Assembly (NCBI RefSeq): GCF_020537505.1
Contig: NZ_JAJBMO010000016.1
Span: 23,656-87,655 of the forward strand
Length of the DNA stretch: 64,000 nt
From: Blautia glucerasea
GTDB lineage: Bacteria; Bacillota; Clostridia; Lachnospirales; Lachnospiraceae
Reading direction: 5' to 3'
Shown: positions 28,139 to 38,374 of the stretch, piece after piece
Numbering within the stretch: the first letter of the stretch is position 1
Layout: each line of letters starts with the position of its first letter
Translations under genes and position numbers: made by a program
The notes under the pieces: generated by a model
What the model was told of the DNA's origin: nothing
The model's database searches: none
What the model saw: the letters and a program-made list of their open reading frames with translations, nothing else

Positions 28139-29019
28139 GGGGCAAAATAAGCCGGAGCAAATCTTCGGCGAAGCACACTCACGCCACCATCGGCATGATC
28201 CTGCCGCTATACATTTTTACCTTGATTTTCGTGGCATGTCCCCTCCTGTACATGGTGGCCCTAAGCTTCGCCACCCCGGGAGAAGTCCACGGTGTACAGT
28301 GGATCTTTACCCTGGATAATTACCGGAAGATCCTGGAACCCGTGTACCTGAACACCTTCGTCCAGTCCTTCCAGTTAGCCATTACAAGCACTCTTTTTAT
28401 CACCCTGATCGGCTACCCATTTGGCTACTTCATGGCGAAATTACCAGCAGGGGGCAAAAAGAAAGCCATGCTTCTCCTAATGCTTCCGTTCTGGGTGAAT
28501 TCCCTGATCCGTTTATATGGCTGGATCATCATACTCCAGAAAAAAGGTCTTCTGAATTTTGTTCTGAAAAAGCTGGACCTGATCCAGAAGCCGCTGAAAA
28601 TCATGTACAGCTACCCGGCAATCGTCATTGGTATGATTTATGTTCTTTTGCCATTTATGATCCTGTCTGTGTATTCCAGCGCAGAAAAACTGGACTGGTC
28701 ACTGGTAGAAGCTGCCCGCGATCTGGGAGCCAGTAAGGCGAAGGCATTCTGGACGGTAAGCTTTAGGTTGACCCTGCCAGGGCTTTTGTCCGGCGTGATC
28801 CTAACCTTTATTCCCTCCATGGGACTGTTTTTCATAGCAGATATCCTGGGCGGAAACAAGGTGGTGCTGGTCGGAAGCCTGATCCAGGATCAGATGACCA
28901 GGGGAAATAACTGGCCTTTCGCGGCAGCCCTGGCGGTGATCATGATGATCCTTACCACTTTGATGATCTTGCTGTACCGCAAGGTTACAAATGCGAAAGA
29001 AGTGGAGGGACTAGGATGA
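28135..29019 (+). CDS. potB: ABC transporter permease, PotB type, system 1
   Basis: 294 residues from a GTG start overlapping the potA stop (GTGA), with AAAGGAG upstream. About six membrane helices. The coupling-loop signature [25 protein letters not shown] (at about 197-221) fits the EAA motif of inner-membrane importers. The N-terminus has a basic cytoplasmic leader of about 20 residues before the first helix. It pairs with potC, which begins in an ATGA overlap. Confidence 0.9.
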   Translation: MRGKISRSKSSAKHTHATIGMILPLYIFTLIFVACPLLYMVALSFATPGEVHGVQWIFTLDNYRKILEPVYLNTFVQSFQLAITSTLFITLIGYPFGYFMAKLPAGGKKKAMLLLMLPFWVNSLIRLYGWIIILQKKGLLNFVLKKLDLIQKPLKIMYSYPAIVIGMIYVLLPFMILSVYSSAEKLDWSLVEAARDLGASKAKAFWTVSFRLTLPGLLSGVILTFIPSMGLFFIADILGGNKVVLVGSLIQDQMTRGNNWPFAAALAVIMMILTTLMILLYRKVTNAKEVEGLG

Positions 29020-29879
29020 TGAACACACGAAACAACGAAGGTAAAAACAGTGCATTAGCCAGAAAGGCTGGAAAGAAGAGAAAAGCGAGCTACGGCATGA
29101 AGCGGAGCACCCGCTTTGAGAAGATATACCTTGGCATCATTTTCTTCTTAATGTACCTCCCCGTAGCCGTAGTTATCATTTTCTCCTTCAATGAATCCAA
29201 GCTTCCCGTGCGCCTCACCGGATTTTCCCTCCAGTGGTACGAAAAGCTGTTCGCAGACAGTGCTATGATGGAAGCCCTGGTAAACAGCCTGATCCTTGGG
29301 GTGGCTAGCTGCGCAGTATCTGCAGTGATTGGAACTCTGGGAGCTGTGGGCCTGTCCCGGATCCATTGGAAAACAAAAGGCGCATTGGAGTACATCTCCA
29401 TTTTGCCCCTTATGATACCGGAAATCATTCTGGGTATGGTGCTGATGGCATTTTTTTATATGCTGAACCTGCCCTTTGGAATGCTTACCCTGCTCATCGG
29501 GCACACGGTATTTTGCATTCCTTATATCTTGATGGAAGTAAAAGCAAGGCTTGTGGGCATGGATCCTTCCCTTGAGGAAGCCGCCCGGGATCTTGGAGCC
29601 ACTTCCATGAGAGCCTTTTTTGACATCACACTGCCGCTGATCATGCCGGCTGTGGCATCTGGCTCATTACTTGCCTTCGCCATGTCCATGGACGATGTGG
29701 TGATCAGTATTTTTATTAACGGTCCGAGGCTGTCCACCTTGCCGATCAAGGTGTACACTCAGATAAAAACCGGTGTCACGCCGGAAATCAATGCGCTGTG
29801 TACGATCATGCTGGCTTTTACAGTGGTAATTCTTCTTGTTTACTCTCTTATAAAGAAGTTAAAGAGAAAGTATAAGTAA
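29016..29879 (+). CDS. potC: ABC transporter permease, PotC type, system 1
   Basis: 287 residues. A long basic N-terminal tail (about 30 residues, rich in Lys and Arg) precedes the first helix, then PotC-like IIFSFNESKLPVRLTGFSLQWY and the EAA motif [20 protein letters not shown]. Its gene overlaps potB by 4 bases. About 107 bases separate it from the second potA, with no convincing terminator, so all seven transporter genes may be read together. Confidence 0.9.
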   Translation: MMNTRNNEGKNSALARKAGKKRKASYGMKRSTRFEKIYLGIIFFLMYLPVAVVIIFSFNESKLPVRLTGFSLQWYEKLFADSAMMEALVNSLILGVASCAVSAVIGTLGAVGLSRIHWKTKGALEYISILPLMIPEIILGMVLMAFFYMLNLPFGMLTLLIGHTVFCIPYILMEVKARLVGMDPSLEEAARDLGATSMRAFFDITLPLIMPAVASGSLLAFAMSMDDVVISIFINGPRLSTLPIKVYTQIKTGVTPEINALCTIMLAFTVVILLVYSLIKKLKRKYK

Positions 29880-29986
29880 TCTGATCACAGGAATTAGCGA
29901 AGAAAATCACCTGATAAAAGCCAGTTTTTTCACGGCATGAGGAAATATATGGATATTTCCACTTAGGGACGGAAAGGAGCACACGA

Positions 29987-31030
29987 ATGAACAAACTCAT
30001 AGAGTTGAAAAACCTCACCAAAAACTTTGATGACCAGCAGGTTCTCCGCGGAATCAATCTGGACATCTATGAGAACGAGTTTCTCACCCTTCTGGGACCA
30101 AGTGGCTGTGGAAAGACCACAACCCTTCGTATTATTGCAGGCTTCGAGGAGCCAAGCGGCGGCGAAGTATTGTTTAACGGAATTGAGATTTCCAAGTTAC
30201 CTCCATATAAGAGAGAGGTAAACACCGTTTTCCAGAAATATGCCCTTTTTCCACATCTGAATGTGGCAGAAAATATTGGATTCGGCCTGAATCTGAAAAA
30301 AATGGACAAAGACGTGATTGCCCAGAAAGTCAGAAAAATGCTGAAAATGGTAGGTCTGGAAGGTTTCGAAAAAAGAGATGTCACCCTGCTCTCCGGCGGA
30401 CAGCAGCAGCGAGTTGCCATTGCCCGTGCGCTGGTAAATGAGCCGAAAATCCTTCTTCTTGACGAGCCTCTTGGCGCCTTGGATGCGAAAATACGAAAAC
30501 AGATGCAGATTGAGCTGAAAAAAATCCAGCAGGAGGTTGGAATTACCTTCATTTACGTTACGCATGACCAGGAGGAAGCTCTTTCCATGTCTGATACTGT
30601 GGTCGTTATGAATAACGGTGAAATTCAGCAGATCGGTTCTCCTACCGATATTTATAACGAGCCCGAAAACCGTTTCGTAGCAGGCTTCATTGGAGAGTCC
30701 AATATTATAGAAGGAATTATGATCAGAGATTATCTGGTTCAGTTTGACGGATTTGAATTCGAATGCGTGGACAAAGGCTTTGAGGATAATGAAGAAATCG
30801 AGGTTGTGCTTCGTCCTGAGGACCTTGACATTGTGGAACCATCTCAGGCGAAAATCAACGGTGTTGTCCGAAACGTCACCTTCAAAGGCGTTCATTACGA
30901 AATTCTCGTAGAAACAGAACTGCGCACCTATAAAGTTCAGACCACCGATTATGCGGAAGTGGGCCGCCAGGTAGGACTGAAATTCGGACCGGAAGACATT
31001 CACGTCATGTACAGAATGGGAGCTTATTGA
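29987..31030 (+). CDS. potA: Spermidine/putrescine-type ABC transporter ATPase, system 2
   Basis: 347 residues, a paralogue of the ATPase at 27134. Walker [10 protein letters not shown], signature [15 protein letters not shown], Walker [12 protein letters not shown], switch His in [10 protein letters not shown]-terminal TOBE-like domain from about 240. AAAGGAG precedes the ATG. The TGA overlaps the start of the next permease (TGATG). Confidence 0.92.
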   Translation: MNKLIELKNLTKNFDDQQVLRGINLDIYENEFLTLLGPSGCGKTTTLRIIAGFEEPSGGEVLFNGIEISKLPPYKREVNTVFQKYALFPHLNVAENIGFGLNLKKMDKDVIAQKVRKMLKMVGLEGFEKRDVTLLSGGQQQRVAIARALVNEPKILLLDEPLGALDAKIRKQMQIELKKIQQEVGITFIYVTHDQEEALSMSDTVVVMNNGEIQQIGSPTDIYNEPENRFVAGFIGESNIIEGIMIRDYLVQFDGFEFECVDKGFEDNEEIEVVLRPEDLDIVEPSQAKINGVVRNVTFKGVHYEILVETELRTYKVQTTDYAEVGRQVGLKFGPEDIHVMYRMGAY

Positions 31031-31851
31031 TGAAACAGTTTAAGCGCCTGATCATTCCTTACTTTATCTGGGCAATTGTTATCCTTGTGATCCCACTGTT
31101 TCTCATTGCCCTGTATGCGTTCACAACAGAAGGAAATGAAGTAATGACACTTTCCTTCACCTGGGGAAATTTTGCCAAATTCCTGGAAGCTACCTACCTG
31201 AATGTGATCCTGAAATCCTTCTGGCTGGGACTTCTCACCACCTTTATCTGTCTGGTGCTTGGCTATCCCCTTGCCCTGATCATTGCGAGATGCTCTGAGA
31301 AAGTCCAGGGACTTCTCATTATGCTGGTAACCATTCCAATGTGGATCAACATGCTTCTTCGTACCTATGCGTGGATGAATCTTCTTGCAGATAACGGAAT
31401 CATCAACAACCTTCTGGCAAAAATCGGACTGGGACCTATCAGTATGATGTATACGGATTTTTCCGTAATGGTAGGTCTGATCTGCAACTTTATGCCCTTT
31501 ATGATCATCCCTATCCATACCTCCTTAAATAAAATGGACAAATCCCTAATCGAGGCAGCCTACGATCTGGGTGCCAACCGTTTCCAGACCTTCTGGAAGG
31601 TGATCTGGAAGCTGTCCCTGCCTGGTGTGGTAAATGGTATTATGATGGTTTTCCTTCTTTCCATTTCCTCCTTCGTTATTCCGAAGCTTCTGGGAGGCGG
31701 ACAGTACATGCTCATCGGAAACCTGATCGAGTCCCAGTTTATCTCTGTTGGAGACTGGAACTTCGGTAGTGCCATTTCCATGATCCTTGCGGTGATCATT
31801 TTGATCTCCATGAGCCTGATGAAGCGGATGGACAAGGAAAAAGGAGAGTAG
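31030..31851 (+). CDS. potB: ABC transporter permease, PotB type, system 2
   Basis: 273 residues from the ATG at 31030, which overlaps the potA stop; a TTG directly before it would add one residue. Six membrane helices. The EAA loop reads EAAYDLGANRFQTFWKVIWK. It belongs with the fused PotC-PotD protein that follows 10 bases downstream. Confidence 0.92.
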   Translation: MKQFKRLIIPYFIWAIVILVIPLFLIALYAFTTEGNEVMTLSFTWGNFAKFLEATYLNVILKSFWLGLLTTFICLVLGYPLALIIARCSEKVQGLLIMLVTIPMWINMLLRTYAWMNLLADNGIINNLLAKIGLGPISMMYTDFSVMVGLICNFMPFMIIPIHTSLNKMDKSLIEAAYDLGANRFQTFWKVIWKLSLPGVVNGIMMVFLLSISSFVIPKLLGGGQYMLIGNLIESQFISVGDWNFGSAISMILAVIILISMSLMKRMDKEKGE

Positions 31852-31861
31852 GAGGGATATC

Positions 31862-33709
31862 ATGCAGAAAAAAACAAGCTTTTTTCAGAAATTTTACGTG
31901 GCCATCTGCCTGGTGTTCTTTTACCTGCCCATTCTGGTGACCATGATCTTTTCCTTTAACTCATCCAAATCCCTGACCAGGTTTACGGGATTTTCCATGA
32001 GATGGTATACAGAGCTGCTGCACAATACAGAGGTCAGCAAAGCGGTTTACGTGTCTGTGACCATCGCCATCCTGGCAACTGTGATCTCCACAGTGCTGGG
32101 AACTATCACTGCAATTGGTCTTTCCAAGTCCCGGAAGGTGTTAAAGGAAACACTTTTAAATATCAACAACCTGCCCATTTTGAACCCGGATATTGTAACC
32201 GCCATCGGACTGATGCTTCTGTTTTCCTCATTGGGATTCCGAAAAGGATATTTTACCATGCTGCTGGCGCACATTTCCTTTTGTACGCCTTATGTCATCA
32301 CCAGTGTTTATCCAAAGGTGCGAAGCCTGGACCCTAATCTGGCAAATGCTGCCATGGATCTTGGAGCTACCCCTTTCCAGGCGCTTACTAAGGTAATTGT
32401 GCCAATGATCAAGGACGGTATTTTCGCAGGTGCGCTGCTGGCGTTTACCATGTCCTTTGACGATTTCGTAATTTCGTACTTCGTGTCAGGAAACGGTGTG
32501 AAAAATATTTCCATTGTGGTTTACAATATGACCAAGCGGATCAACCCTACCATCAATGCCCTGTCCACAATTGTAATCCTGGTCATTGTGCTTGTCATGG
32601 TTTTTGCCAACGTGCTTCCAAAGCTCCTGGAAAAGCATGCCAGCAAGCATGCGAAAAAGATTCAGCGCGTGATTGCCCTTCTGCTGGTTTTCGCCCTTGG
32701 CTTCGGACTGATCAAGTGCGGAGGCGGTGCAGCGGAGAACCATGTCCTGAAGGTTTATAATGCAGGAGAATATATGGATCTGGATCTTCTGACACAGTTT
32801 GAGCAGGAATATAATTGTACTGTAGTTTACGAAACCTTCGAATCCAACGAAATGATGTACACCAAGCTTTCAGGCGGTGAGTCCTATGACGTGCTGATTC
32901 CTTCTGATTATATGATCGAGCGTCTGATTAAAGAGGATTATCTACAGTATATTGACTGGGATCTGATCCCGAATAAGGGAAACCTGATGGATGAGGTCAT
33001 GAATAAAAGCTATGATCCGGGAAATCGTTATTCCTGCCCGTACTTCTGGGGAACGGTTGGTATTCTTTATGATACGACTGTGGTTGATCCGGCAGATCTT
33101 CAGGAGGGCTGGGATCTTCTTAGGGATACCAAATATAAAGGAAATATTTACATGTATGATTCTGAGCGGGATTCCTTTATGATAGCACTGAAGGCTCTTG
33201 GATATTCCATGAATACTACAGATGAGAATCAGATTCAGGAAGCTTACCAGTGGCTGGTTGACCAGAGAAATACCATGGACCCGATTTATGCAGGTGATGA
33301 CGTCATTGACAATATGATTTCCGGAAACAAGGCTATGGCAGTTGTTTATTCCGGAGATGCTTCCTATATCATAAGCGAAAATCCAAATATGGATTACTTC
33401 ACACCGAGTCAGGGAACCAACAACTGGTATGATGCAATGGTTATCACAAGGGACTGCAATGAGACAGAGCTTGCCCATCAGTTTATTAATTTTATGCTAA
33501 ATGAAGAATCTGCTCTTTCCAATACGGAAGAAGTAGGTTATACTTCTCCTGTAAAGAGTGTTTACGAAACTATGATCACCGGAGAGTATGAGGGCGTTTC
33601 CTCCTACATCCCGGATTTTGAAAATCCAAACAGCGAGATCTTCCGTTATCAGGAACCGAAGATCAAGCAGAAATATGCGGAGCTGTGGACGAAGATCAAG
33701 GCAGAGTAA
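31862..33709 (+). CDS. Fused PotC permease and PotD substrate-binding protein, system 2
   Basis: 615 residues. Residues 1-262 are a PotC permease (first helix FYVAICLVFFYLPILVTMIF, EAA-like NAAMDLGATPFQALTKVIVP). A Lys-rich stretch and a further helix (about 269-288, VIALLLVFALGFGLIKC) lead to a periplasmic-type binding domain at about 295-615 that starts LKVYNAGEYMDLDLL and matches PotD (VLIPSDYMIERL, YFWGTVGILYD). The extra helix would place the binding domain outside the cell, tethered to its own channel. The frame is uninterrupted, so this is a true fusion, known from other Firmicutes. Confidence 0.92.
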   Translation: MQKKTSFFQKFYVAICLVFFYLPILVTMIFSFNSSKSLTRFTGFSMRWYTELLHNTEVSKAVYVSVTIAILATVISTVLGTITAIGLSKSRKVLKETLLNINNLPILNPDIVTAIGLMLLFSSLGFRKGYFTMLLAHISFCTPYVITSVYPKVRSLDPNLANAAMDLGATPFQALTKVIVPMIKDGIFAGALLAFTMSFDDFVISYFVSGNGVKNISIVVYNMTKRINPTINALSTIVILVIVLVMVFANVLPKLLEKHASKHAKKIQRVIALLLVFALGFGLIKCGGGAAENHVLKVYNAGEYMDLDLLTQFEQEYNCTVVYETFESNEMMYTKLSGGESYDVLIPSDYMIERLIKEDYLQYIDWDLIPNKGNLMDEVMNKSYDPGNRYSCPYFWGTVGILYDTTVVDPADLQEGWDLLRDTKYKGNIYMYDSERDSFMIALKALGYSMNTTDENQIQEAYQWLVDQRNTMDPIYAGDDVIDNMISGNKAMAVVYSGDASYIISENPNMDYFTPSQGTNNWYDAMVITRDCNETELAHQFINFMLNEESALSNTEEVGYTSPVKSVYETMITGEYEGVSSYIPDFENPNSEIFRYQEPKIKQKYAELWTKIKAE

Positions 33710-33728
33710 GCAGAAGAGAAGCCCATTC

Positions 33729-33746
33729 GTTACTGTGAACAGTAAC
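33729..33746. repeat. Dispersed palindromic repeat, copy 4 (short form)
   Basis: GTTACTGT and ACAGTAAC arms with only two bases between, lacking the centre of the other copies. It starts 20 bases after the potCD stop. Confidence 0.6.
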
Positions 33747-33890
33747 GCCCATTTAAAACGAAAGTACGAAAATGAATTCGGAAATTGGAAGGACAGGGTG
33801 CTTGTTTCAAAATGTAGATGAGTAAATAGTGAAGACATAGCTGGAAAATGTTGGATGTGTCTTCACAAGAAAGAAGGGAGAACGACTATT

Positions 33891-34919
33891 ATGAAGAAAA
33901 AGTTACTTGCGGTAATTCTTGCTGCAGCAGCAATCTGTGGCTGCGTGGCACCTGTATACGCAGCTGATTCCGAGCTGGTCCTCTATACCTGGGAAGGTAT
34001 GTTCCCACAGGAGGTTCTGGACGGTTTCGAGGAAGAAACCGGATGCAAGATCGTATACTCCAACTTTGACACAGATGAGACCATGCTGGAGAAGGTTTCC
34101 ATGGCAAAAGGTGGAGATTATGATGTGGTTATCGCAGACGATTACATTCTTGAGAAAATCGTAGAAGAAGGTCTTGCCACCAAACTTGACAAAGAGAAAC
34201 TCACAAACTGGGGAAACATCAATCCTCTTTACCAGGGTCAGTTCTATGACGAAAATGACGAGTACACGGTACCGTACGGTGCAGGCATTCCACTGATCGT
34301 ATATGATCCGGATGAGGTTGACATTGATATCAAAGGCTATTCTGATCTGTGGGATCCATCTCTGGAGGACAGCATTGCGTTGATCGGAAACTATCGTGTT
34401 ATTAACGGTATCACCCTTCTCACCATGGGAAAAAGCATGAATGAAGAAGACGTGGATACCATTGCAGAGGCTGGCGACAAGCTGGTAGAGCTGGCACCGA
34501 ATGTGCGTATGATCCAGGATGACAATACCCAGAATGCACTTCTGAACGGGGAGGCTTCTGTAGCGTTCCTTTATACCTCCCAGGTAACGGCAGCCCTGGC
34601 TGAGAACCCGGATCTGAAGGTGGTTTACCCGGAAGAGGGACTTGGCTTCGGCGTTATGGGAATGTTCATTCCAAGCGAGGCACCCAACGCAGATGCAGCT
34701 TATCAGTTTGTAGATTACATTTTAAGACCGGAGGTTGCTGCACAGTGCTTCAATTATATCGGTTACTACTGCACCAACAAGGCTGCCGATGAGCTGGTAG
34801 ACGAGAACCTGGTAGTCCCGGACAGCGTAACAAGCGGAGAGAGCATTAAGAACGTAAGCGCTGAGGCCGAGGAGCAGTATAATAAGAACTGGACTGAGTT
34901 CAAGGCAGCTTGTGATTAA
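33891..34919 (+). CDS. potD: PotD-like polyamine-binding protein, secreted
   Basis: 342 residues from the ATG at 33891 (GAAGGGAG 9 bases upstream). The N-terminal signal peptide MKKKLLAVILAAAAICGC is followed by a possible signal-peptidase site at VYA-AD; the ICGC stretch is only a poor lipobox. The mature part reads LVLYTWEGMFPQEVLDGFEEETG, as in PotD/PotF. It is a separate paralogue of the fused binding domain just upstream and is the only free binding protein here, so it may serve transporter system 1. A terminator follows. Confidence 0.88.
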   Translation: MKKKLLAVILAAAAICGCVAPVYAADSELVLYTWEGMFPQEVLDGFEEETGCKIVYSNFDTDETMLEKVSMAKGGDYDVVIADDYILEKIVEEGLATKLDKEKLTNWGNINPLYQGQFYDENDEYTVPYGAGIPLIVYDPDEVDIDIKGYSDLWDPSLEDSIALIGNYRVINGITLLTMGKSMNEEDVDTIAEAGDKLVELAPNVRMIQDDNTQNALLNGEASVAFLYTSQVTAALAENPDLKVVYPEEGLGFGVMGMFIPSEAPNADAAYQFVDYILRPEVAAQCFNYIGYYCTNKAADELVDENLVVPDSVTSGESIKNVSAEAEEQYNKNWTEFKAACD

Positions 34920-34946
34920 GTAGATAAGTGAAGAAATAGAAATAGG

Positions 34947-35013
34947 AAGAGCCTGCATGGAAGGGGAAGACTTTGAGAAAGAAGCCGGAAACTGCTGTGA
35001 GGGCTCTTTTTTT
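34947..35013 (+). terminator. Terminator after the polyamine transport genes
   Basis: AAGAGCC (34947-34953) pairs with GGCTCTT (about 35002-35008), with a long loop containing further short pairings, followed by T7. Confidence 0.6.
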
Positions 35014-35019
35014 CTCTTA

Positions 35020-35048
35020 TTGACAAATTTTTGCCAGTGTGTGATTAT
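35020..35048 (+). promoter_or_regulatory. Promoter of ptsI
   Basis: Consensus TTGACA (35020-35025), 17-base spacer, GATTAT (35043-35048), about 120 bases before the ptsI start. Confidence 0.6.
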
Positions 35049-35175
35049 TATTTACATGGAAGAAAAGGCCTAACGGACAGAATTGCAGTGCAGTAGAATG
35101 GCAGAGATTGCCAGAGCGTTACGCCGCAGGTGAAGAATCTTGTTTAGAAGGATTCTTTTTGAGAGGAGAAACAAA

Positions 35176-36789
35176 ATGGAAATATATAAAGGCGCTTCCG
35201 CCTTTGCGGGAATAGCCATTGGGAAAATTAGATTTTATCGAAAAGGGGAATACCAGGTCCGGCAGCATCAGGCGGATGATGTGAAGAAGGAACTGAAGAA
35301 TTTTGATGTGGCACGCCGGCATGTGATGCAGACTTTGAAGGAAGAGTATGACAGAATGTCAGAAAATCAGATCCTGGAACAGGCAGAGCTTCTGGGTTCC
35401 GGCAGCTTCCTCCGGGCAGTGCAGAGCATGATCACAGGAGAAAAAGTGACCGCCGCCTATGCAGTGCAGACCACACGGGATGAGCTGCAGAGCACTTTTT
35501 CCAGCTTAAACGACTCGTCCATAAAAGAACGGATCCACAATGTAAGTCGTGTGTCCAGCCTCCTTCTGGAAATCCTTGGAGAAGACGAGAACAAAATTGA
35601 TCTGGGAGAAGAACCTGTGATCCTGGCTGCAGACACTTTGTCCCCTGCAGAACTAATGGAAATGAATAAGGAGAAGCTTCTTGGAATCATCACCCGGAAA
35701 GGTTCCTCCACCTCACACGCCGCCATCCTTGCGAAAAACATGGACATTCCCTGTGTCACAGGCATTGGAATCCCCCAGTCGGAGGAAGAGTGGGAAGACA
35801 GCGTGGCCATTATTGACGGCTATACAGGAACCATCTACCTGGAGCCAGACAGCGAGATTCGCAAGGAATACGAGATCCGCAGAAAGGCAGATCTGGTAGA
35901 GCGGGAAGAACTTCTGAAGCTGAAGGATCAGGCAGATGTGACAAAGGATGGCAGAAAAGTAGGAATTTACGCCAATATAGGCAGTCTGGATGATCTGAAC
36001 AGCGTTCTTTACTATGGGGCAAGGGGAATCGGACTTCTTCGAAGCGAATTCCAGTACCTTGGCAGGGAAAACTATCCTGGTGAGGAAGAGCTTTTCCAGG
36101 CCTATAAGAAGACCGCACAGACTATGGGAGACCGCCTTGTGATCATCCGTACCGCAGATCTTGGGGCAGATAAACAGGCCTCTTATCTTGAAATTCCTAA
36201 GGAAACCAATCCTCTTATGGGAAACCGTGGAATCCGCCTCAGTCTGGACCGGAAGAACCTGTTTAAAACACAGATCCGCGCCATTTACCGGGCAAGCTGG
36301 TATGGCAATCTGGGCATGATGTATCCCATGATCTGTGCAGAAGAGGAAATGGACGAGATTGAAGCTCTGGTAACAGAGGTGAAAGAAGAGCTGCAGACAG
36401 CAGGAGTACCGTTTAAAGAAATCCAGACAGGAATCATGATGGAAACTCCGGCGGCAGTGATGATCGGGGAAGAACTGGCGAAACGGGTAGACTTCCTTGG
36501 AATTGGAACCAATGACCTGACTCAGTATACACTGGCAATGGACCGGCAGAATCCCCTTCTGCAGAAGAAATATAACGACCATCATCCGGCAATCCTGAAG
36601 ATGATAAAGATGATCGTTGATGCTGGGCATGCGCAGAATTGTAAGATTTGCCTTTGTGGGGAGCTGGCAGCAGATACCAGATTGACGGAGACGTTCCTTC
36701 GGATGGGAGTGGATGCGCTGTCTGTGGTACCAGCGTGTATTTTGCCGGTGCGGAAAGCGCTGAGAGCGGTTTGCATTGATGAGAAATAG
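35176..36789 (+). CDS. ptsI: Phosphoenolpyruvate-protein phosphotransferase (PTS enzyme I)
   Basis: 537 residues from the ATG at 35176 (GAGAGGAG 8 bases upstream). Starts the PTS phosphorelay by taking phosphate from PEP and passing it to HPr. The phosphorylated residue is His181 in KGSSTSHAAILAKNMDIP. The PEP-binding barrel shows GARGIGLLRSEFQYLGR, PLMGNRGIRLSLDR and FLGIGTNDLTQYTLAMDRQN, with the catalytic Cys in CLCGELAAD. Slightly shorter than the usual 570 or so residues. No HPr gene is adjacent; the gene stands alone on its own promoter. Confidence 0.95.
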   Translation: MEIYKGASAFAGIAIGKIRFYRKGEYQVRQHQADDVKKELKNFDVARRHVMQTLKEEYDRMSENQILEQAELLGSGSFLRAVQSMITGEKVTAAYAVQTTRDELQSTFSSLNDSSIKERIHNVSRVSSLLLEILGEDENKIDLGEEPVILAADTLSPAELMEMNKEKLLGIITRKGSSTSHAAILAKNMDIPCVTGIGIPQSEEEWEDSVAIIDGYTGTIYLEPDSEIRKEYEIRRKADLVEREELLKLKDQADVTKDGRKVGIYANIGSLDDLNSVLYYGARGIGLLRSEFQYLGRENYPGEEELFQAYKKTAQTMGDRLVIIRTADLGADKQASYLEIPKETNPLMGNRGIRLSLDRKNLFKTQIRAIYRASWYGNLGMMYPMICAEEEMDEIEALVTEVKEELQTAGVPFKEIQTGIMMETPAAVMIGEELAKRVDFLGIGTNDLTQYTLAMDRQNPLLQKKYNDHHPAILKMIKMIVDAGHAQNCKICLCGELAADTRLTETFLRMGVDALSVVPACILPVRKALRAVCIDEK

Positions 36790-36861
36790 CTGTGATTAGG
36801 AATGTAACTCTGGAGCAAATATGATTTGAATTGTAACTATTCAGAATGCACCGCGAAGCGT

Positions 36862-36888
36862 GTAACTGTGAAGGTATTGAACAGTTAC
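36862..36888. repeat. Dispersed palindromic repeat, copy 5
   Basis: Arms GTAACTGT and ACAGTTAC around GAAGGTATTGA. It is preceded by GCACCGCGAAGCG, matching the GCATCGCGGAGCG before copy 1, so the conserved unit extends beyond the palindrome. Confidence 0.65.
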
Positions 36889-36961
36889 TTTGAATTACAA
36901 AATATAATAAGAATGTCAGATTGGCAGCATCAGCTACTGATTTAGAATACAGGTATACAAC

Positions 36962-38227
36962 ATGAATGAAAAAAGTAAAGTAATCGTACTTTCTTGTGAT
37001 TCTTATGAGGAAGAACGGATATATACTCTTTTAAAAAGAGGTTTAAAAGAACTTGGAGGTATTGGCGCCCTTATTAATAAAGAAGAAAAAATCCTTTTAA
37101 AGCCCAACCTTCTGAAAAAAGCAGAAGTGGAGAAGGCTGTGATCACACACCCGGTGGTGGTGGGCGCCTTTGCCCGGATTTTGCGCGAGGCGGGCTATGA
37201 GAACATTGTACTTGCGGACTCCTGCGGCCACGGAACTACGAAGCAGGTAATCCAGGGTACCGGAATGGACACCTATCTGGAGAAATACCAGATCCCAGCC
37301 ATTGATTACACCAAGGGTGTGCATGTGGAGAACCCAGATGGAGTCCAGGCGAAGGAGTTTATCCTTCCGAAAGAATTGCTGGAAGCAGACTGTGTGATTT
37401 CTCTTTCCAAGATGAAAACCCACGCTCTGGAGCGGATCACCGGCGCAGTAAAGAATAGCTACGGCTTTATATATGGAAAGAATAAAGCCATCGGTCACAC
37501 CAAATACCCCAGCGCGGACAGCTTCGCCCGGATGCTCATCGACCTGAACCAGTATGTGAAGCCCAGGCTTTACATCATGGACGGAATCACCGCCATGGAA
37601 GGCAATGGCCCCGGCTCCGGAGATCCGACAGTCATGAACGTGATCCTCATGTCCACCGATCCCGTAGCACTGGACAGCGTTTTTGCAAGACTGGTCTATC
37701 TGAAACCAGAGATGGTTCCCACCAATTATCATGGGGAAAAGATGGGGCTTGGGAACTGCAAAGAAGCAAATATTGAAATTGTGGTGGTGAAGGAAGATAC
37801 GTCAGCTTGTGAGGGGGATAGGAGCGGAGCACCGGGAGACGAAAGAATAAAGGATATTGAAAAAGAACAAAAAAGCCTGAATTTACAGGTCGGTAAAAAT
37901 GGGATTAGATTAAGCTGTGGTATGGTTTCTATGGAGAATCTAATAGAAAAATACGGCAATCCCAGCTTCAACGTAGACCGCACCAAAATCCGCAGCAACA
38001 TCTGGACCAAATTGGCCAAAGCCCTGAACATTTTCCAGAAGAAGCCCTACATCGAGCCGGACAAATGCGTCCGCTGCGGCATCTGCGTCAACAGCTGTCC
38101 CGTCCCCGGCAAAGCCGTAGATTTCCGAAATGGCAAAAACCATCCCCCCGTCTACGACTACAAGAAGTGTATCCGCTGCTTCTGCTGCCAGGAAATGTGC
38201 CCGAAGAAGGCAATTAAGGTGAAATGA
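36962..38227 (+). CDS. DUF362 protein with C-terminal 2[4Fe-4S] ferredoxin domain
   Basis: 421 residues. The DUF362 part (about 1-290) has ILLKPNLLKKAEVEKAVITHP, SLSKMKTHALERITGAVKNSYG and DGITAMEGNGPGSGDP, the hallmarks of this family. Two ferredoxin motifs end the protein: CVRCGICVNSCPVPG and CIRCFCCQEMCPKKA. An acidic, low-complexity linker lies at about 278-305. The reaction of DUF362 proteins is not established; a redox or membrane-linked electron role is inferred from the clusters. No strong ribosome site is visible and it stands alone. Confidence 0.88.
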   Translation: MNEKSKVIVLSCDSYEEERIYTLLKRGLKELGGIGALINKEEKILLKPNLLKKAEVEKAVITHPVVVGAFARILREAGYENIVLADSCGHGTTKQVIQGTGMDTYLEKYQIPAIDYTKGVHVENPDGVQAKEFILPKELLEADCVISLSKMKTHALERITGAVKNSYGFIYGKNKAIGHTKYPSADSFARMLIDLNQYVKPRLYIMDGITAMEGNGPGSGDPTVMNVILMSTDPVALDSVFARLVYLKPEMVPTNYHGEKMGLGNCKEANIEIVVVKEDTSACEGDRSGAPGDERIKDIEKEQKSLNLQVGKNGIRLSCGMVSMENLIEKYGNPSFNVDRTKIRSNIWTKLAKALNIFQKKPYIEPDKCVRCGICVNSCPVPGKAVDFRNGKNHPPVYDYKKCIRCFCCQEMCPKKAIKVK

Positions 38228-38327
38228 TATCTGTAAAATAAGTTAATCGAAGAGGAAATTGCACCTGGTGTTATGCGAGACATACGAAATACCATAGAGA
38301 AAAGAAATAATTCAGAAAGACTACATA

Positions 38328-38365
38328 ATTAGAGATCTGACACTGTGATCAGATCTCTAATTTTA
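38328..38365. terminator. Hairpin between convergent genes
   Basis: Perfect 13-base arms ATTAGAGATCTGA (38328-38340) and TCAGATCTCTAAT (38349-38361) with an 8-base loop, followed by TTTT on the plus strand. On the minus strand the T-run is weak. Confidence 0.7.
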
Positions 38366-38374
38366 CATAGTACA

